A program made the translations under genes and the position numbers. The notes under the pieces were generated by a model. That model had not been told where the DNA came from. It ran no database searches and saw only the letters and a program-made list of their open reading frames with translations. 64,000 nucleotides of DNA from Actinoplanes sp040639655 (lineage in GTDB: Bacteria; Actinomycetota; Actinomycetes; Mycobacteriales; Micromonosporaceae): positions 248,001-312,000 of the forward strand of contig NZ_JBFAAI010000001.1 in assembly GCF_040639655.1 (NCBI RefSeq). The letters run 5' to 3'. Each line of letters starts with the position of its first letter. The stretch's first letter is position 1. Positions 1 to 7,687 of the stretch are shown piece by piece.

Positions 1-555
1 CCCGGTGCGGCTGCCTTCGCGGCACGGAACGGCTTCGAGCGGGCTCGCGTGCTGTGGCAGATGCGCCGCTCACTGCTCGAACCCCTGCCGGACATTCCGT
101 TGCCCGAGGGTGTGACGGTTCGCGGTTTCCGTCCCGGTTCCGACGAGGAAGCCTGGGTCGGCGTCAACGCGCGGGCCTTCGCCCACCACCCGGAGCAGGG
201 CCGCTGGACCCTCGACGACCTGCTGAGCCGGGAGGCCGAGCCGTGGTTCGACCCGGCCGGGTTCCTGCTGGCCGTCGACATCACGGACACCGTGCTCGGC
301 TTCCACTGGACCAAGGTGCATCCGGCGTCGGGTGACGAACCGGCGGTCGGTGAAATTTATGTGCTCGGTGTGGACCCGTCGGGGCATCGTCGCGGTCTGG
401 GTGCCGCGCTGAGCGTGCTCGGTCTGCGGTATCTGGCCGGGGCCGGCCTAACCGTCGCGAGCCTCTATGTCGACGAGTCGAACTCCGCCGCCGTGAAGCT
501 GTACCGGGGGCTCGGGTTCGAGGTTTACAAGACGGACGTGAACTACCGCCGATAA
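1..555 (+). CDS. mshD: Mycothiol synthase MshD, C-terminal part (5' end outside window)
   Basis: The reading frame is open from base 1 and ends in TAA, giving about 184 residues of a GNAT acetyltransferase. MshD acetylates Cys-GlcN-Ins with acetyl-CoA, the last step of mycothiol synthesis in the cytoplasm. The visible part is the second GNAT domain: the beta4/alpha3 acetyl-CoA pyrophosphate loop reads GVDPSGHRRGLGAAL, and the C-terminal part (YVDESNSAAVKLYRGLGF) is typical of MshD. The ARAFAHHPEQGRW stretch is also characteristic. Full-length MshD is about 300 residues, so roughly 115 are missing upstream. The pst operon follows, an arrangement like the mshD-phoT neighbourhood of Mycobacterium. 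I am confident of the family. Confidence 0.93.
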   Translation, partial: PGAAAFAARNGFERARVLWQMRRSLLEPLPDIPLPEGVTVRGFRPGSDEEAWVGVNARAFAHHPEQGRWTLDDLLSREAEPWFDPAGFLLAVDITDTVLGFHWTKVHPASGDEPAVGEIYVLGVDPSGHRRGLGAALSVLGLRYLAGAGLTVASLYVDESNSAAVKLYRGLGFEVYKTDVNYRR

Positions 556-631
556 CGGCCCGGTCAAGCGAATGTCTCGCTACGGTCACGACTGTACGTA
601 AATAACCGACATATCGGGTAGCTGGAGCGCA

Positions 632-708
632 GTTCACTTAACGGACAACTGTATTCCGGTGGATGGCTACCTTCCGGCGCGGACCTGTTCACTCCCAGTT
701 CATTTGCG
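632..708 (+). promoter_or_regulatory. PHO boxes upstream of pstS
   Basis: Two adjacent 11-base direct repeats lie at 687-697 (GTTCACTCCCA) and 698-708 (GTTCATTTGCG), with a third related unit at 632-642 (GTTCACTTAAC). Actinobacterial PhoP binds 11-base direct repeats starting G(G/T)TCA. The adjacent pair ends 83 bases before the pstS start. The position and the target operon both fit phosphate-starvation activation by PhoP. The binding itself is inferred. Confidence 0.75.
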
Positions 709-791
709 ACCGGGGATCCGGTCACTTGGCCTTCCTAGCTTTTCGGGTGTGAGCCGGTGAGAGACCGGCTGCAGAACCCGAAGGGACAACC

Positions 792-1889
792 GTGAAGCTC
801 CAGCGGTCCGGTTTCGTGGCCGGCATTGCTTTGACTGCGACGATCGCGCTCACCGCGTGCGGCTCGGACAACGCACCGGCAGGCGGTGGCAGCGGATCGT
901 CCGCCGCTCCCGGCGACTGCGTGAGCGGTAGCCTGACGGCACAGGGCTCCACCGCCCAGAAGAACGCCATGGACGAGTGGATCAAGGCTTACCAGACCAA
1001 GTGCGGCGCTGACGCGAAGGTCGACTACCAGGGCACCGGCTCGGGCGCGGGCATCGAGGCGTTCATCGCCGGCACCGCTGACTTCGCCGGCTCCGACTCG
1101 GCCCTGAAGGAGGACGAGCAGCCGCAGGCCGACGCCAAGTGCGCCGGTGGCAAGGCCCTCAACCTCCCGATGGTCATCGGCCCGATCGCCGTCGTCTACA
1201 ACGTCGAGGGCGCCGACGGTCTGCAGTTCTCGTCCGCCACCCTGGCGAAGATCTTCGCTGGCAAGATCACCAAGTGGAACGACGCGGCCATCGCCGCCGA
1301 GAACAGCGGTGCGAAGCTCCCGGACGCCAACATTGAGACGGTGCACCGCGCCGACGAGTCCGGCACCACCGACAACTTCACCAAGTTCCTGAGCAAGACC
1401 GCCGAGGCGGACTGGACCTTCAGCAACGCCAAGGCCTGGAAGGCTCCGGGCGGCACCGCGGTCTCCAAGTCGGACGGTATCGCCACCAAGGTCAAGGGCA
1501 CCGCGAACACCATCTCCTACGTCGAGATGTCGTTCGCCGAGAACCAGGCCCTGCAGACCGCGAAGATCAAGAACGGTGCCGGCGAGTTCGCGACGCTGTC
1601 CGCCGAGAGCGCCGGCAAGACCTTCGAGAACGCCGAGATCAAGGGCAAGGACGGCGACCTGGCCCTGTCCCTTGACTACGCCACCACCACCCCGGGCGCG
1701 TACCCGATCGTGCTGGTGACCTACGAGATCGCCTGCAGCAAGGGCAGCGCCAAGGCCAAGGCGGTCCAGTCCTTCCTGAAGTACACCTCGAGCACCGAGG
1801 GCCAGAAGGAGCTCTCCGAGCTGGGCTACGCCCCGCTGCCGGAGACCCTGCGCGCCAAGGTCGCCGAGTCCGTCGCCTCGATCGCCTGA
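792..1889 (+). CDS. pstS: Phosphate ABC transporter substrate-binding lipoprotein PstS
   Basis: 365 residues, starting at GTG with an AAGGGA ribosome site 7 bases upstream. PstS is the extracytoplasmic, lipid-anchored phosphate receptor of the high-affinity Pst importer. The signal peptide ends in a lipobox LTAC with Cys23 as the lipidated residue. The GSTAQ segment, the SGAGIEAFIAG and FAGSDSALK loops, and the ADESGTTDNFTKFL segment are the phosphate-contacting regions conserved in PstS. It is first in a pstSCAB operon behind PHO boxes. Length is normal for the family. Confidence 0.96.
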   Translation: MKLQRSGFVAGIALTATIALTACGSDNAPAGGGSGSSAAPGDCVSGSLTAQGSTAQKNAMDEWIKAYQTKCGADAKVDYQGTGSGAGIEAFIAGTADFAGSDSALKEDEQPQADAKCAGGKALNLPMVIGPIAVVYNVEGADGLQFSSATLAKIFAGKITKWNDAAIAAENSGAKLPDANIETVHRADESGTTDNFTKFLSKTAEADWTFSNAKAWKAPGGTAVSKSDGIATKVKGTANTISYVEMSFAENQALQTAKIKNGAGEFATLSAESAGKTFENAEIKGKDGDLALSLDYATTTPGAYPIVLVTYEIACSKGSAKAKAVQSFLKYTSSTEGQKELSELGYAPLPETLRAKVAESVASIA

Positions 1890-1929
1890 TCAGCCAGTCC
1901 ATCCCTCCGAGACGACAGCGAGCGCGCAG

Positions 1930-3000
1930 ATGGGTGACTACCCTTCCCGCTCGGTGAACGCCACCGCCGGCGACCTGGGCGTGACTCCGCGTCACGCCCA
2001 GGGCGCCGGCTACGGCTCTTCCCCGAGCAATTCGAACGAGCCCCCGCTCGGTGGCGGTGGCGCACTGCCGAAGAAATCCCGCTTCTCGATCGAGGCAGGC
2101 TTCCGCGGCCTGTCCACGGCCTCCGGTGCGATGGTGCTGGTCATCATCGTCGCCATCGCCGTCTTCCTGATCTCCAAGGCGGTTCCGGCCCTCCAGGCGA
2201 ACGAGGCCAACTTCCTCACCGAGCTGACCTGGTTCCCGAACGAGAACCCGGCCCGGTTCGGCATCGCGGCGCTCGCCTTCGGCACCGTGCTCAGCTCGAT
2301 CATCGCGCTGATCGTCGCGGTCCCGATCGCGCTCGGCATCGCGCTGTTCCTGTCGCACTACGCGCCCAAGCGGCTCGCCACGCCGCTGGGTTTCGTGATC
2401 GACCTGCTCGCTGCCGTCCCCAGTGTCGTCTTCGGTCTGTGGGGCCGGGACGTGTTCCAGGAGCCGGTTCGCGACTTCTCGATCTGGCTCAACACCTACT
2501 TCAGCTGGATCCCGCTCTTCGGCGGCGACGGCCCGTTCGGGCAGTCGATCATGCTCGGCGGCCTGGTTCTGGCGATCATGGTGCTGCCGATCGTCACCTC
2601 CCTCTCCCGTGAGGTCTTCCAGCAGACCCCCGGTATGAACGAGGAGGCGGCGCTCGCGCTCGGCGCCACCCGCTGGGAGATGCTCCGGACCGCGGTGCTG
2701 CCGTACGGCAAGCCCGGCGTGATCGCCGCCGTGATGCTCGGCCTCGGCCGCGCCCTCGGCGAGACGATCGCCCTCGCGCTGACCCTGAGCATCGCCTTCA
2801 ACATCTCGTTCAACGTCATCGAGAACGGCGGCAACTCGATCGCCGCCAACATCGCGAACTCCTTCGCGGAGGCCAACGACACCGGTCGCGGCGCGCTGAT
2901 CGCCTCCGGCCTGGTGCTCTTCGCGATCACCTTGGTGGTCAACATGACGGCGCGGGCGATCATCTACCGCCGCCGCGAGTTCCGGGACAGTGCGGCATGA
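1930..3000 (+). CDS. pstC: Phosphate ABC transporter permease PstC
   Basis: 356 residues. This is one of the two membrane permease subunits of the Pst importer. An unusually long, Gly/Ser/Pro-rich N-terminal tail of about 55 residues precedes the first membrane segment (around 60-80). It is followed by the six-helix core with the EAA-type loop NEEAALALGATRWEMLRTAVLPYGKPGV, which docks to PstB, and the GLGRALGETIA segment typical of PstC. It starts 40 bases after pstS and overlaps pstA by four bases (ATGA), so translation is probably coupled. The upstream ribosome site is weak. Confidence 0.95.
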   Translation: MGDYPSRSVNATAGDLGVTPRHAQGAGYGSSPSNSNEPPLGGGGALPKKSRFSIEAGFRGLSTASGAMVLVIIVAIAVFLISKAVPALQANEANFLTELTWFPNENPARFGIAALAFGTVLSSIIALIVAVPIALGIALFLSHYAPKRLATPLGFVIDLLAAVPSVVFGLWGRDVFQEPVRDFSIWLNTYFSWIPLFGGDGPFGQSIMLGGLVLAIMVLPIVTSLSREVFQQTPGMNEEAALALGATRWEMLRTAVLPYGKPGVIAAVMLGLGRALGETIALALTLSIAFNISFNVIENGGNSIAANIANSFAEANDTGRGALIASGLVLFAITLVVNMTARAIIYRRREFRDSAA

Positions 3001-4082
3001 GTCTTCTTGAGCAGCAGAGCCCCGGCGTCGTCATGACGCCGGACAACATCCGTACCCGGAAGCTTCCGCTGGCGACGAACCTTCTCGTCGCGGTGGCCGC
3101 GTTCGTGGTCGCCGCCGCGGTCGTGCTCGGGCTCGGCATCGGCAACTGGGTCCTGGTCGTCGTGCTCGGCGGCGCCTTCTACCTGATCGGCCTTTCCGTC
3201 GTGGCAGGCCGGATCGAGGGCAAGCGGGCCGCCCGCAACCGGACCATGAAGTCGCTGATCTACTCCGCCTGCATCCTGGCCATCCTGCCGCTCGCCTCGG
3301 TGGTCTGGACGCTGATCTCCAAGGGTGTCGCCCGCCTCGACGGCAACTTCTTCGGCACCTCGATGAACAACATCGGTGCCCGTGACCCCGAGGGCGGCGC
3401 TTACCACGCCATCATCGGCACGCTGGAGCAGGTCGGTATCGCCACGCTGATGGCCGTTCCGCTGGGCGTGCTCGGCGCGATCTACCTCGTCGAGTACGGC
3501 CGCGGCAAGTTCGCCGGCACGGTGCGCTTCTTCGTCGACGTCATGACCGGTATCCCGTCGATCGTGGCCGGTCTGTTCATCCTGTCGTTCTGGGTGCTCA
3601 TCGTCAGCCCCTGGTTCAACAACGGGCAGCCGCGGTTCTCCGGCTTCGCGGCGGCGCTGGCGCTGGCGGTGCTGATGCTCCCGACGATCGTCCGATCGAC
3701 CGAGGAAATGCTGCGGCTGGTGCCGGGGCCGCTGCGCGAAGGTGCGTACGCGCTCGGCGTACCCCAGTGGAAGACGATCCTCAGCGTGGTTCTGCCGACC
3801 GCCCTGCCCGGCATCGTCACCGGCGTCATGCTCGCCGTCGCCCGCGCGGCCGGCGAGACCGCACCGGTCCTGCTGGTCGCCGGCGGTGCCGCGGCGATCA
3901 ACTACGACCCGTTCGGCGGCAACCAGCAGTCCCTCTCACTCTTCGTGTACCAGCAGGCCGGAGACGCCTCCCGTTACGCGCCGGACCGGGCCTGGACCGC
4001 CGCGCTCACCCTGGTGGCGCTGGTCCTGGTCCTGACCGTCGCCGCCAAGCTGCTCGCCCGTCGCAACAAACTGTCCCGGTAA
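2997..4082 (+). CDS. pstA: Phosphate ABC transporter permease PstA
   Basis: 361 residues. This is the second permease of the Pst importer. The N-terminus carries two extra hydrophobic segments (about residues 22-45 and 48-68), as in many actinobacterial PstA proteins. The core with the EAA loop follows (REGAYALGVPQWKTILSVVLPTALPGIVTG), then the GETAPVL segment diagnostic of PstA. The start overlaps the pstC stop (ATGA), and pstB begins 14 bases downstream. Confidence 0.95.
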   Translation: MSLLEQQSPGVVMTPDNIRTRKLPLATNLLVAVAAFVVAAAVVLGLGIGNWVLVVVLGGAFYLIGLSVVAGRIEGKRAARNRTMKSLIYSACILAILPLASVVWTLISKGVARLDGNFFGTSMNNIGARDPEGGAYHAIIGTLEQVGIATLMAVPLGVLGAIYLVEYGRGKFAGTVRFFVDVMTGIPSIVAGLFILSFWVLIVSPWFNNGQPRFSGFAAALALAVLMLPTIVRSTEEMLRLVPGPLREGAYALGVPQWKTILSVVLPTALPGIVTGVMLAVARAAGETAPVLLVAGGAAAINYDPFGGNQQSLSLFVYQQAGDASRYAPDRAWTAALTLVALVLVLTVAAKLLARRNKLSR

Positions 4083-4096
4083 AGAAGGTGTCCTCC

Positions 4097-4873
4097 ATGG
4101 CCAAGCGCATCGAGGCGAGCAACGTCTCCTCCTACTACGGCTCCTTCAAGGCCATCGACAGTGTCTCGATGACCGTCGAGCCGAAGACGATCACCGCACT
4201 GATCGGCCCGTCCGGTTGCGGCAAGTCGACGTTCCTGCGGTCCATCAACCGCATGCACGAGGTGCTGCCGGGCGCCCGCATCGAGGGCAGCCTGACCATC
4301 GACGACCAGAACATCTACGACCCGGACGTCGACGTCACGGCCGTACGTCGCATGATCGGCATGGTCTTCCAGCGGCCCAACCCGTTCCCGACGATGTCGA
4401 TCTACGAGAACGCGGTCGCCGGTCTCAAGCTCAACGGCGTCAAGAAGAAGTCGCTGCTCGACGAGGCGGCCGAGAAGTCGCTGCGCTCGGCGAACCTCTG
4501 GGACGAGGTCAAGGACCGCCTCGACCGTCCCGGCGCCGGCCTCTCCGGTGGTCAGCAGCAGCGCCTCTGCATCGCCCGTACCATTGCGGTCGAGCCGCAG
4601 GTCGTGCTGATGGACGAGCCGTGTTCCGCGCTCGACCCGATCTCCACGCTGGCGATCGAGGACCTGATGTTCAAGCTGAAGGACCGCTTCACGATCATCA
4701 TCGTCACGCACAATATGCAGCAGGCCGCCCGGGTCAGCGACAAGACCGGCTTCTTCTCGATCGACAAGACCGGCGACCCCGGCCGGCTCATCGAGTACGA
4801 CGACACCCAGAAGATCTTCAGCAACCCGTCGCAGAAGAAGACCGAGGACTACATCACCGGCCGTTTCGGCTGA
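4097..4873 (+). CDS. pstB: Phosphate ABC transporter ATP-binding protein PstB
   Basis: 258 residues, the usual PstB length. This ATPase drives phosphate uptake through PstA/PstC. Walker A is GPSGCGKST, the Q-loop is FQRPNPFPTMSIYENA (the PNPFP form is typical of PstB), the signature is LSGGQQQR, Walker B is VVLMDEPCSALDP, and the switch His is in VTHNMQQA. The start chosen is the ATG preceded by AAAGAAGG. Longer in-frame extensions would overlap pstA and lack similarity. No phoU follows directly, and an IS element comes next. Confidence 0.97.
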   Translation: MAKRIEASNVSSYYGSFKAIDSVSMTVEPKTITALIGPSGCGKSTFLRSINRMHEVLPGARIEGSLTIDDQNIYDPDVDVTAVRRMIGMVFQRPNPFPTMSIYENAVAGLKLNGVKKKSLLDEAAEKSLRSANLWDEVKDRLDRPGAGLSGGQQQRLCIARTIAVEPQVVLMDEPCSALDPISTLAIEDLMFKLKDRFTIIIVTHNMQQAARVSDKTGFFSIDKTGDPGRLIEYDDTQKIFSNPSQKKTEDYITGRFG

Positions 4874-4891
4874 TCAAGCCCGCGTTCGAGC

Positions 4892-4931
4892 GCCGGTCCC
4901 GCACTGCGAGGGCCGGCGTTCGTCCTTTTCC
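4892..4931 (+). terminator. Probable intrinsic terminator of the pst operon
   Basis: GCCGGTCCC (4892-4900) can pair with GGGCCGGC (4910-4917), followed by the T-rich run GTTCGTCCTTTTCC. It lies 18 bases past the pstB stop. The U-tract is imperfect, as is usual in high-GC genomes. Confidence 0.6.
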
Positions 4932-5009
4932 GGTACGGGCCACGCCGCCCCCCGAATCGGAACAGTCCCGGACTGTTCCGATTCGGCGGGGCGGCGTAGC
5001 CCGTACCGG
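4930..5009. repeat. 80-bp near-perfect palindrome between pstB and the IS element
   Basis: The arms 4930-4969 and 4970-5009 are reverse complements apart from one inserted base and one mismatch. Outer ends are CCGGTACGGGC and GCCCGTACCGG, and the centre reads ACAGTCCCGGGACTGT after trimming one base. It could act as a second, bidirectional transcription stop, or be a small palindromic repeat used as a target near the IS. Neither role is proven. Confidence 0.7.
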
Positions 5010-5037
5010 CAGATTTCAGCCGGATACTCCGTGGAAC

Positions 5038-5163
5038 CCCGGCCGTTCACGGCCGGGAGGAAACGGATCGCCTGCGAAGCAGGGCAGGGAAAGCCTGTTC
5101 GCCGACAAGGCGAACAGGCGTCGAGCGCCGGGTGACAGCCGGGAGGAACCCCGTTCACCCGGC
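5038..5163. repeat. Left-end hairpins of the IS element
   Basis: Three successive inverted repeats: 5038-5057 (CCCGGCCG / CGGCCGGG, loop TTCA), 5094-5118 (CCTGTTCGCC / GGCGAACAGG, loop GACAA), and 5127-5135 with 5155-5163 (GCCGGGTGA / TCACCCGGC). The last overlaps the tnpA stop codon. The first matches the right-end hairpin in orientation and loop, so it is the likely TnpA recognition hairpin. Confidence 0.65.
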
Positions 5164-5586
5164 AGGACGTTTCTGGTTTTCGATGTACTCCTTGATGACC
5201 GCCAGTGGTGCGCCGCCGCAGGATCCGGCGAAGTACGACGGGGACCACAGGTGGTCATCCCACAGGTAGCGGCGCAGGTGTGTGACGTGTTCTTGCCGCA
5301 GGTAGCGCGACGAGACGCCTTTGAGGCTGTTGACCAGCTTCGACACCGCGACGCTCGGTGGGTAGTGCACGAGCAGGTGGACATGGTCGTCCTCGCCGTT
5401 GAACTCGCGTAACTCGGCACCGAAGTCGACGCACACGTTCCGCATGATCTCTTCGCAGCGGGTGAGGATCGCATCGGTGAGCGCTCCGCGCCTGTACTTC
5501 GTGGTGAAGACCAGATGGACGTGCATGTTGTAGACGACGCTGCGGCCTCTGCGTACGTCCGGGTCCGGGGTCCATCTTGGTGACAT
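5155..5586 (-). CDS. tnpA: IS200/IS605 TnpA, Y1 (HUH) transposase
   Basis: 143 residues when started at the ATG giving MSPRWTPDPDV, the normal length and N-terminus for the family. An upstream extension of 29 residues is possible but reads into tnpB and is unlikely. The HUH motif is His68-Val69-His70, and the catalytic tyrosine is Tyr134 in KEYIENQ. The enzyme cuts and rejoins single-stranded IS ends. It is divergent from tnpB with 23 bases between starts. All catalytic residues are present. Confidence 0.93.
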   Translation of the reverse strand: MSPRWTPDPDVRRGRSVVYNMHVHLVFTTKYRRGALTDAILTRCEEIMRNVCVDFGAELREFNGEDDHVHLLVHYPPSVAVSKLVNSLKGVSSRYLRQEHVTHLRRYLWDDHLWSPSYFAGSCGGAPLAVIKEYIENQKRPAG

Positions 5587-5609
5587 AGACCAAATGCTAT
5601 CGTGGCGGT

Positions 5610-6764
5610 GTGAAGCTGGTGGTCCAGGTGAAGCTGCTGCCGACTCCTGAACAGGCGTCGGCTTTGGAAGCAACCCTGCGCGCCTGCAACACCGCCGCGA
5701 CCGAGGTCGCTGCGACGGCCCGCACCGCGCGGGTGTACCGCAACTACGCGTTGCGCAAGCACGTCTACGCGGGCATTAAAACGGATCACGGGTTGGGTGC
5801 GCAGGCTGCTCAGCACGTGATCAAGAAGGTCTGTGACGCGTACAAGATTCTCGCGTCGAACCTGCGGGCCGGGAACTACGGAGCGCCGGAGTCGAAACGC
5901 TACCGGCGGGTGGCGTCCGAGCCGGTCAGGTTCCGGTGGCGGGCCGCCCAGCCGTACGACGCACGGATGCTGACGTGGCAGCACGACGCCGGCACCGTGT
6001 CGATCTGGACCGTGACCGGCCGGATGAAGAACGTGGCGTACACAGGCTCCCCGGACCAGCTCAAAGCCATCGCCGAGCTGCCCGTAGGCGAGTCCGACCT
6101 GGTCCACCGTGACGGCATGTGGTTTCTCTACGCGACCGTCGACGTCGCCGAGGCCAGGCTGGTCGAGCCGCAGGGATTTCTTGGTGTCGACATGGGCGTC
6201 GTACAGATCGCCACCGACTCCGACGGGCGAACGTATGCGGGTGAGCAGCTCAACCGGTACCGGCGCCGGCAGATCCGGCTGCGCGCGAAGTTGCAGGCCA
6301 AGAAGACCGAGTCCGCCCGCCGCCTGCTCACCAAACGATCCCGGCGGGAGTCGCGGCACGCCGCGAACGTCAACCATGTCATATCGAAAAGCATTGTGGC
6401 CGAGGCTGAACGCACCTCGCGCGGAATCGCGGTCGAAGAACTGACGGGTATCCGCACCAGGGTCCGGCTCCGTAACAAGCCCCAACGGGCCACACTGCAC
6501 TCGTGGAGCTTCGCCCAATTGGGAGAGTTCCTGATCTACAAGGCCCGCCGGGCCGGTATCCCCCTGGTCCAAGTCGACCCCCGATACACGTCGCAGACGT
6601 GCTCGAAGTGTGGTCACCGGGACAAGAGGAACCGACCCGACCAGGCCACGTTTATCTGCCGTTCGTGTGGAGTCGTTGCCCACGCGGACGTCAACGCTGC
6701 CGTCAACATCGCCGTACGTGGTGCTGCCGGTTGGGGCGCAGTCAACCGTCCGTACGTGGCCTGA
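5610..6764 (+). CDS. tnpB: TnpB, RNA-guided nuclease of the IS element
   Basis: 384 residues, starting at GTG. TnpB is a small RuvC nuclease guided by an omega RNA from the IS right end and is the ancestor of Cas12. The RuvC triad is visible: Asp194 in GVDMGVVQIATDSDG, Glu276 in VEELTGIR and Asp360 in HADVNAAVNIA. The zinc ribbon is CSKCGHRDKRNRPD with the second CRSCG. An N-terminal OrfB/HTH region (LLPTPEQASALEATLRACN) begins the protein. Nothing looks broken. It may promote IS retention rather than transposition. Confidence 0.93.
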   Translation: MKLVVQVKLLPTPEQASALEATLRACNTAATEVAATARTARVYRNYALRKHVYAGIKTDHGLGAQAAQHVIKKVCDAYKILASNLRAGNYGAPESKRYRRVASEPVRFRWRAAQPYDARMLTWQHDAGTVSIWTVTGRMKNVAYTGSPDQLKAIAELPVGESDLVHRDGMWFLYATVDVAEARLVEPQGFLGVDMGVVQIATDSDGRTYAGEQLNRYRRRQIRLRAKLQAKKTESARRLLTKRSRRESRHAANVNHVISKSIVAEAERTSRGIAVEELTGIRTRVRLRNKPQRATLHSWSFAQLGEFLIYKARRAGIPLVQVDPRYTSQTCSKCGHRDKRNRPDQATFICRSCGVVAHADVNAAVNIAVRGAAGWGAVNRPYVA

Positions 6765-6824
6765 CCTCGCAGCCAGCGGGAGCAGAGATCCACAAGCCCG
6801 CCCATTCATGGGCGGGTAGTTGAC
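6650..6824 (+). ncRNA. Putative omega RNA region at tnpB 3' end / IS right end
   Basis: TnpB guide RNAs span the tnpB 3' end and the right end of the IS. Here the last part of tnpB runs into a perfect right-end hairpin, 6797-6816 (CCCGCCCA / TGGGCGGG, loop TTCA), and then TAGTTGAC. If the scaffold ends near 6824, the guide would begin at GGGAGATGGACGG in the neighbouring NUDIX gene. The 5' limit is a guess and expression is not shown. Confidence 0.4.
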
Positions 6825-7627
6825 GGGAGATGGACGGTGACCTGGCCGTCCGCGCCGACCTCGATGCGGGGGTTGAGGGGGGTCGCGGCGTCGCGGTGCG
6901 CGGAGGCGGCGACCACGTCGGGGATGGTACGGAAGGCCGCGATCTCGTCGAGGGTCCGGCGGGTGGGCGGCAGCATCGTGAGGCCGCCGGTTCCGGGTTT
7001 GATCCAGGCGGTCTCGTCGGCCTCGCCGGAGACGTCGCGGGCGGTCTGCGCCCCGGGAAGCAGCGCGACGAAGAACCAGGTGTCGTAACGGCGTGGTTCG
7101 AAGTCCGGGGTGATCCAGCGGGCCCAGGGAAGCAGCAGGTCGTCGCGGAGGCGCAGGCCTCGGCGGGCCAGCAGGTCGGTCATGGTGAGCTCGCGGCGCT
7201 GGACGGCGGCCCGGTCGGCCTCCCAGTCGTCGGTGCCGGTGGAGGTGACGGTGCGGTCGGGTTCGCTGAGCGGGCCGGCCAGCAGGATGCCGGCCTCCTC
7301 GAACAGCTCGCGGGCGGCGGCACCGACGACGGCGCGGGCCTGCTCGTCGGGTACGCCGAGGCGTTCGGACCAGTCGTCGTGGATGGTCGACGGCTGGTCC
7401 GACGGGTCGACCACACCGCCGGGGAAGGCGTAGACGCCGCCGAAGACCATCGTGGAGGCGCGGCGCAGGACGTACACCTCGAAGCCGTTGTGGTCGTCGG
7501 GCCGCAGGAGGACCACGGTGGCCGCCGGGCGGGCCGGCGCGGGCGGCCCGGTGAACTCGCGAGCGCGCTGTGACATGGCGGGCGGAAGCTGCATCGAGTC
7601 GGTCACCGCTCGATCCTGGCACCCCAT
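6806..7627 (-). CDS. NUDIX hydrolase (NUDT19-like), C-terminus supplied by the IS
   Basis: 273 residues. NUDIX enzymes hydrolyse nucleoside diphosphates linked to another group, and the NUDT19 branch includes CoA diphosphatases. The Nudix box is split as in that branch: FPGGVVDPSD, then a 30-residue insert, then GAAARELFEEAGI with the Mg-binding Glu residues. Met1, Met12 or Met18 could be the start, and Met1 is used here. The last five residues (STTRP) and the stop codon lie inside the IS right end, so the original C-terminus has been replaced. The substrate cannot be told. Confidence 0.85.
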   Translation of the reverse strand: MGCQDRAVTDSMQLPPAMSQRAREFTGPPAPARPAATVVLLRPDDHNGFEVYVLRRASTMVFGGVYAFPGGVVDPSDQPSTIHDDWSERLGVPDEQARAVVGAAARELFEEAGILLAGPLSEPDRTVTSTGTDDWEADRAAVQRRELTMTDLLARRGLRLRDDLLLPWARWITPDFEPRRYDTWFFVALLPGAQTARDVSGEADETAWIKPGTGGLTMLPPTRRTLDEIAAFRTIPDVVAASAHRDAATPLNPRIEVGADGQVTVHLPSTTRP

Positions 7628-7687
7628 GCCGGTCAGGTCACGGACGATCGTTCCACCGGGCGCGGCCCGGACGATACGGTATCGATC

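Larger units (their letters stand above)
5015..6824. mobile_element. IS200/IS605-family insertion sequence
   Basis: A complete-looking element of about 1.8 kb with divergent tnpA (minus) and tnpB (plus). Both ends carry subterminal hairpins in the same orientation with a TTCA loop, 5038-5057 on the left and 6797-6816 on the right, as expected for single-strand Y1 transposition. The right end TAGTTGAC (to about 6824) resembles known IS605-type termini. The left boundary is uncertain by 10-20 bases. Both proteins look intact, so the element may still be active. No target-site duplication is expected for this family. Confidence 0.85.

Noticed and set aside
5038..5057. Left-end hairpin as the 3' end of a second omega RNA
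   Set aside because: It looks like omega RNA ends, but the same-orientation hairpin is expected at an IS605 left end, and there is no tnpB upstream of it.
5016..7622. Very long minus-strand open frame (about 868 codons) across the IS and NUDIX gene
   Set aside because: It is a GC-rich shadow frame of tnpB and the NUDIX gene, with Arg/Pro/Gly-biased composition and no family motif. The real genes on this stretch have clear catalytic residues.
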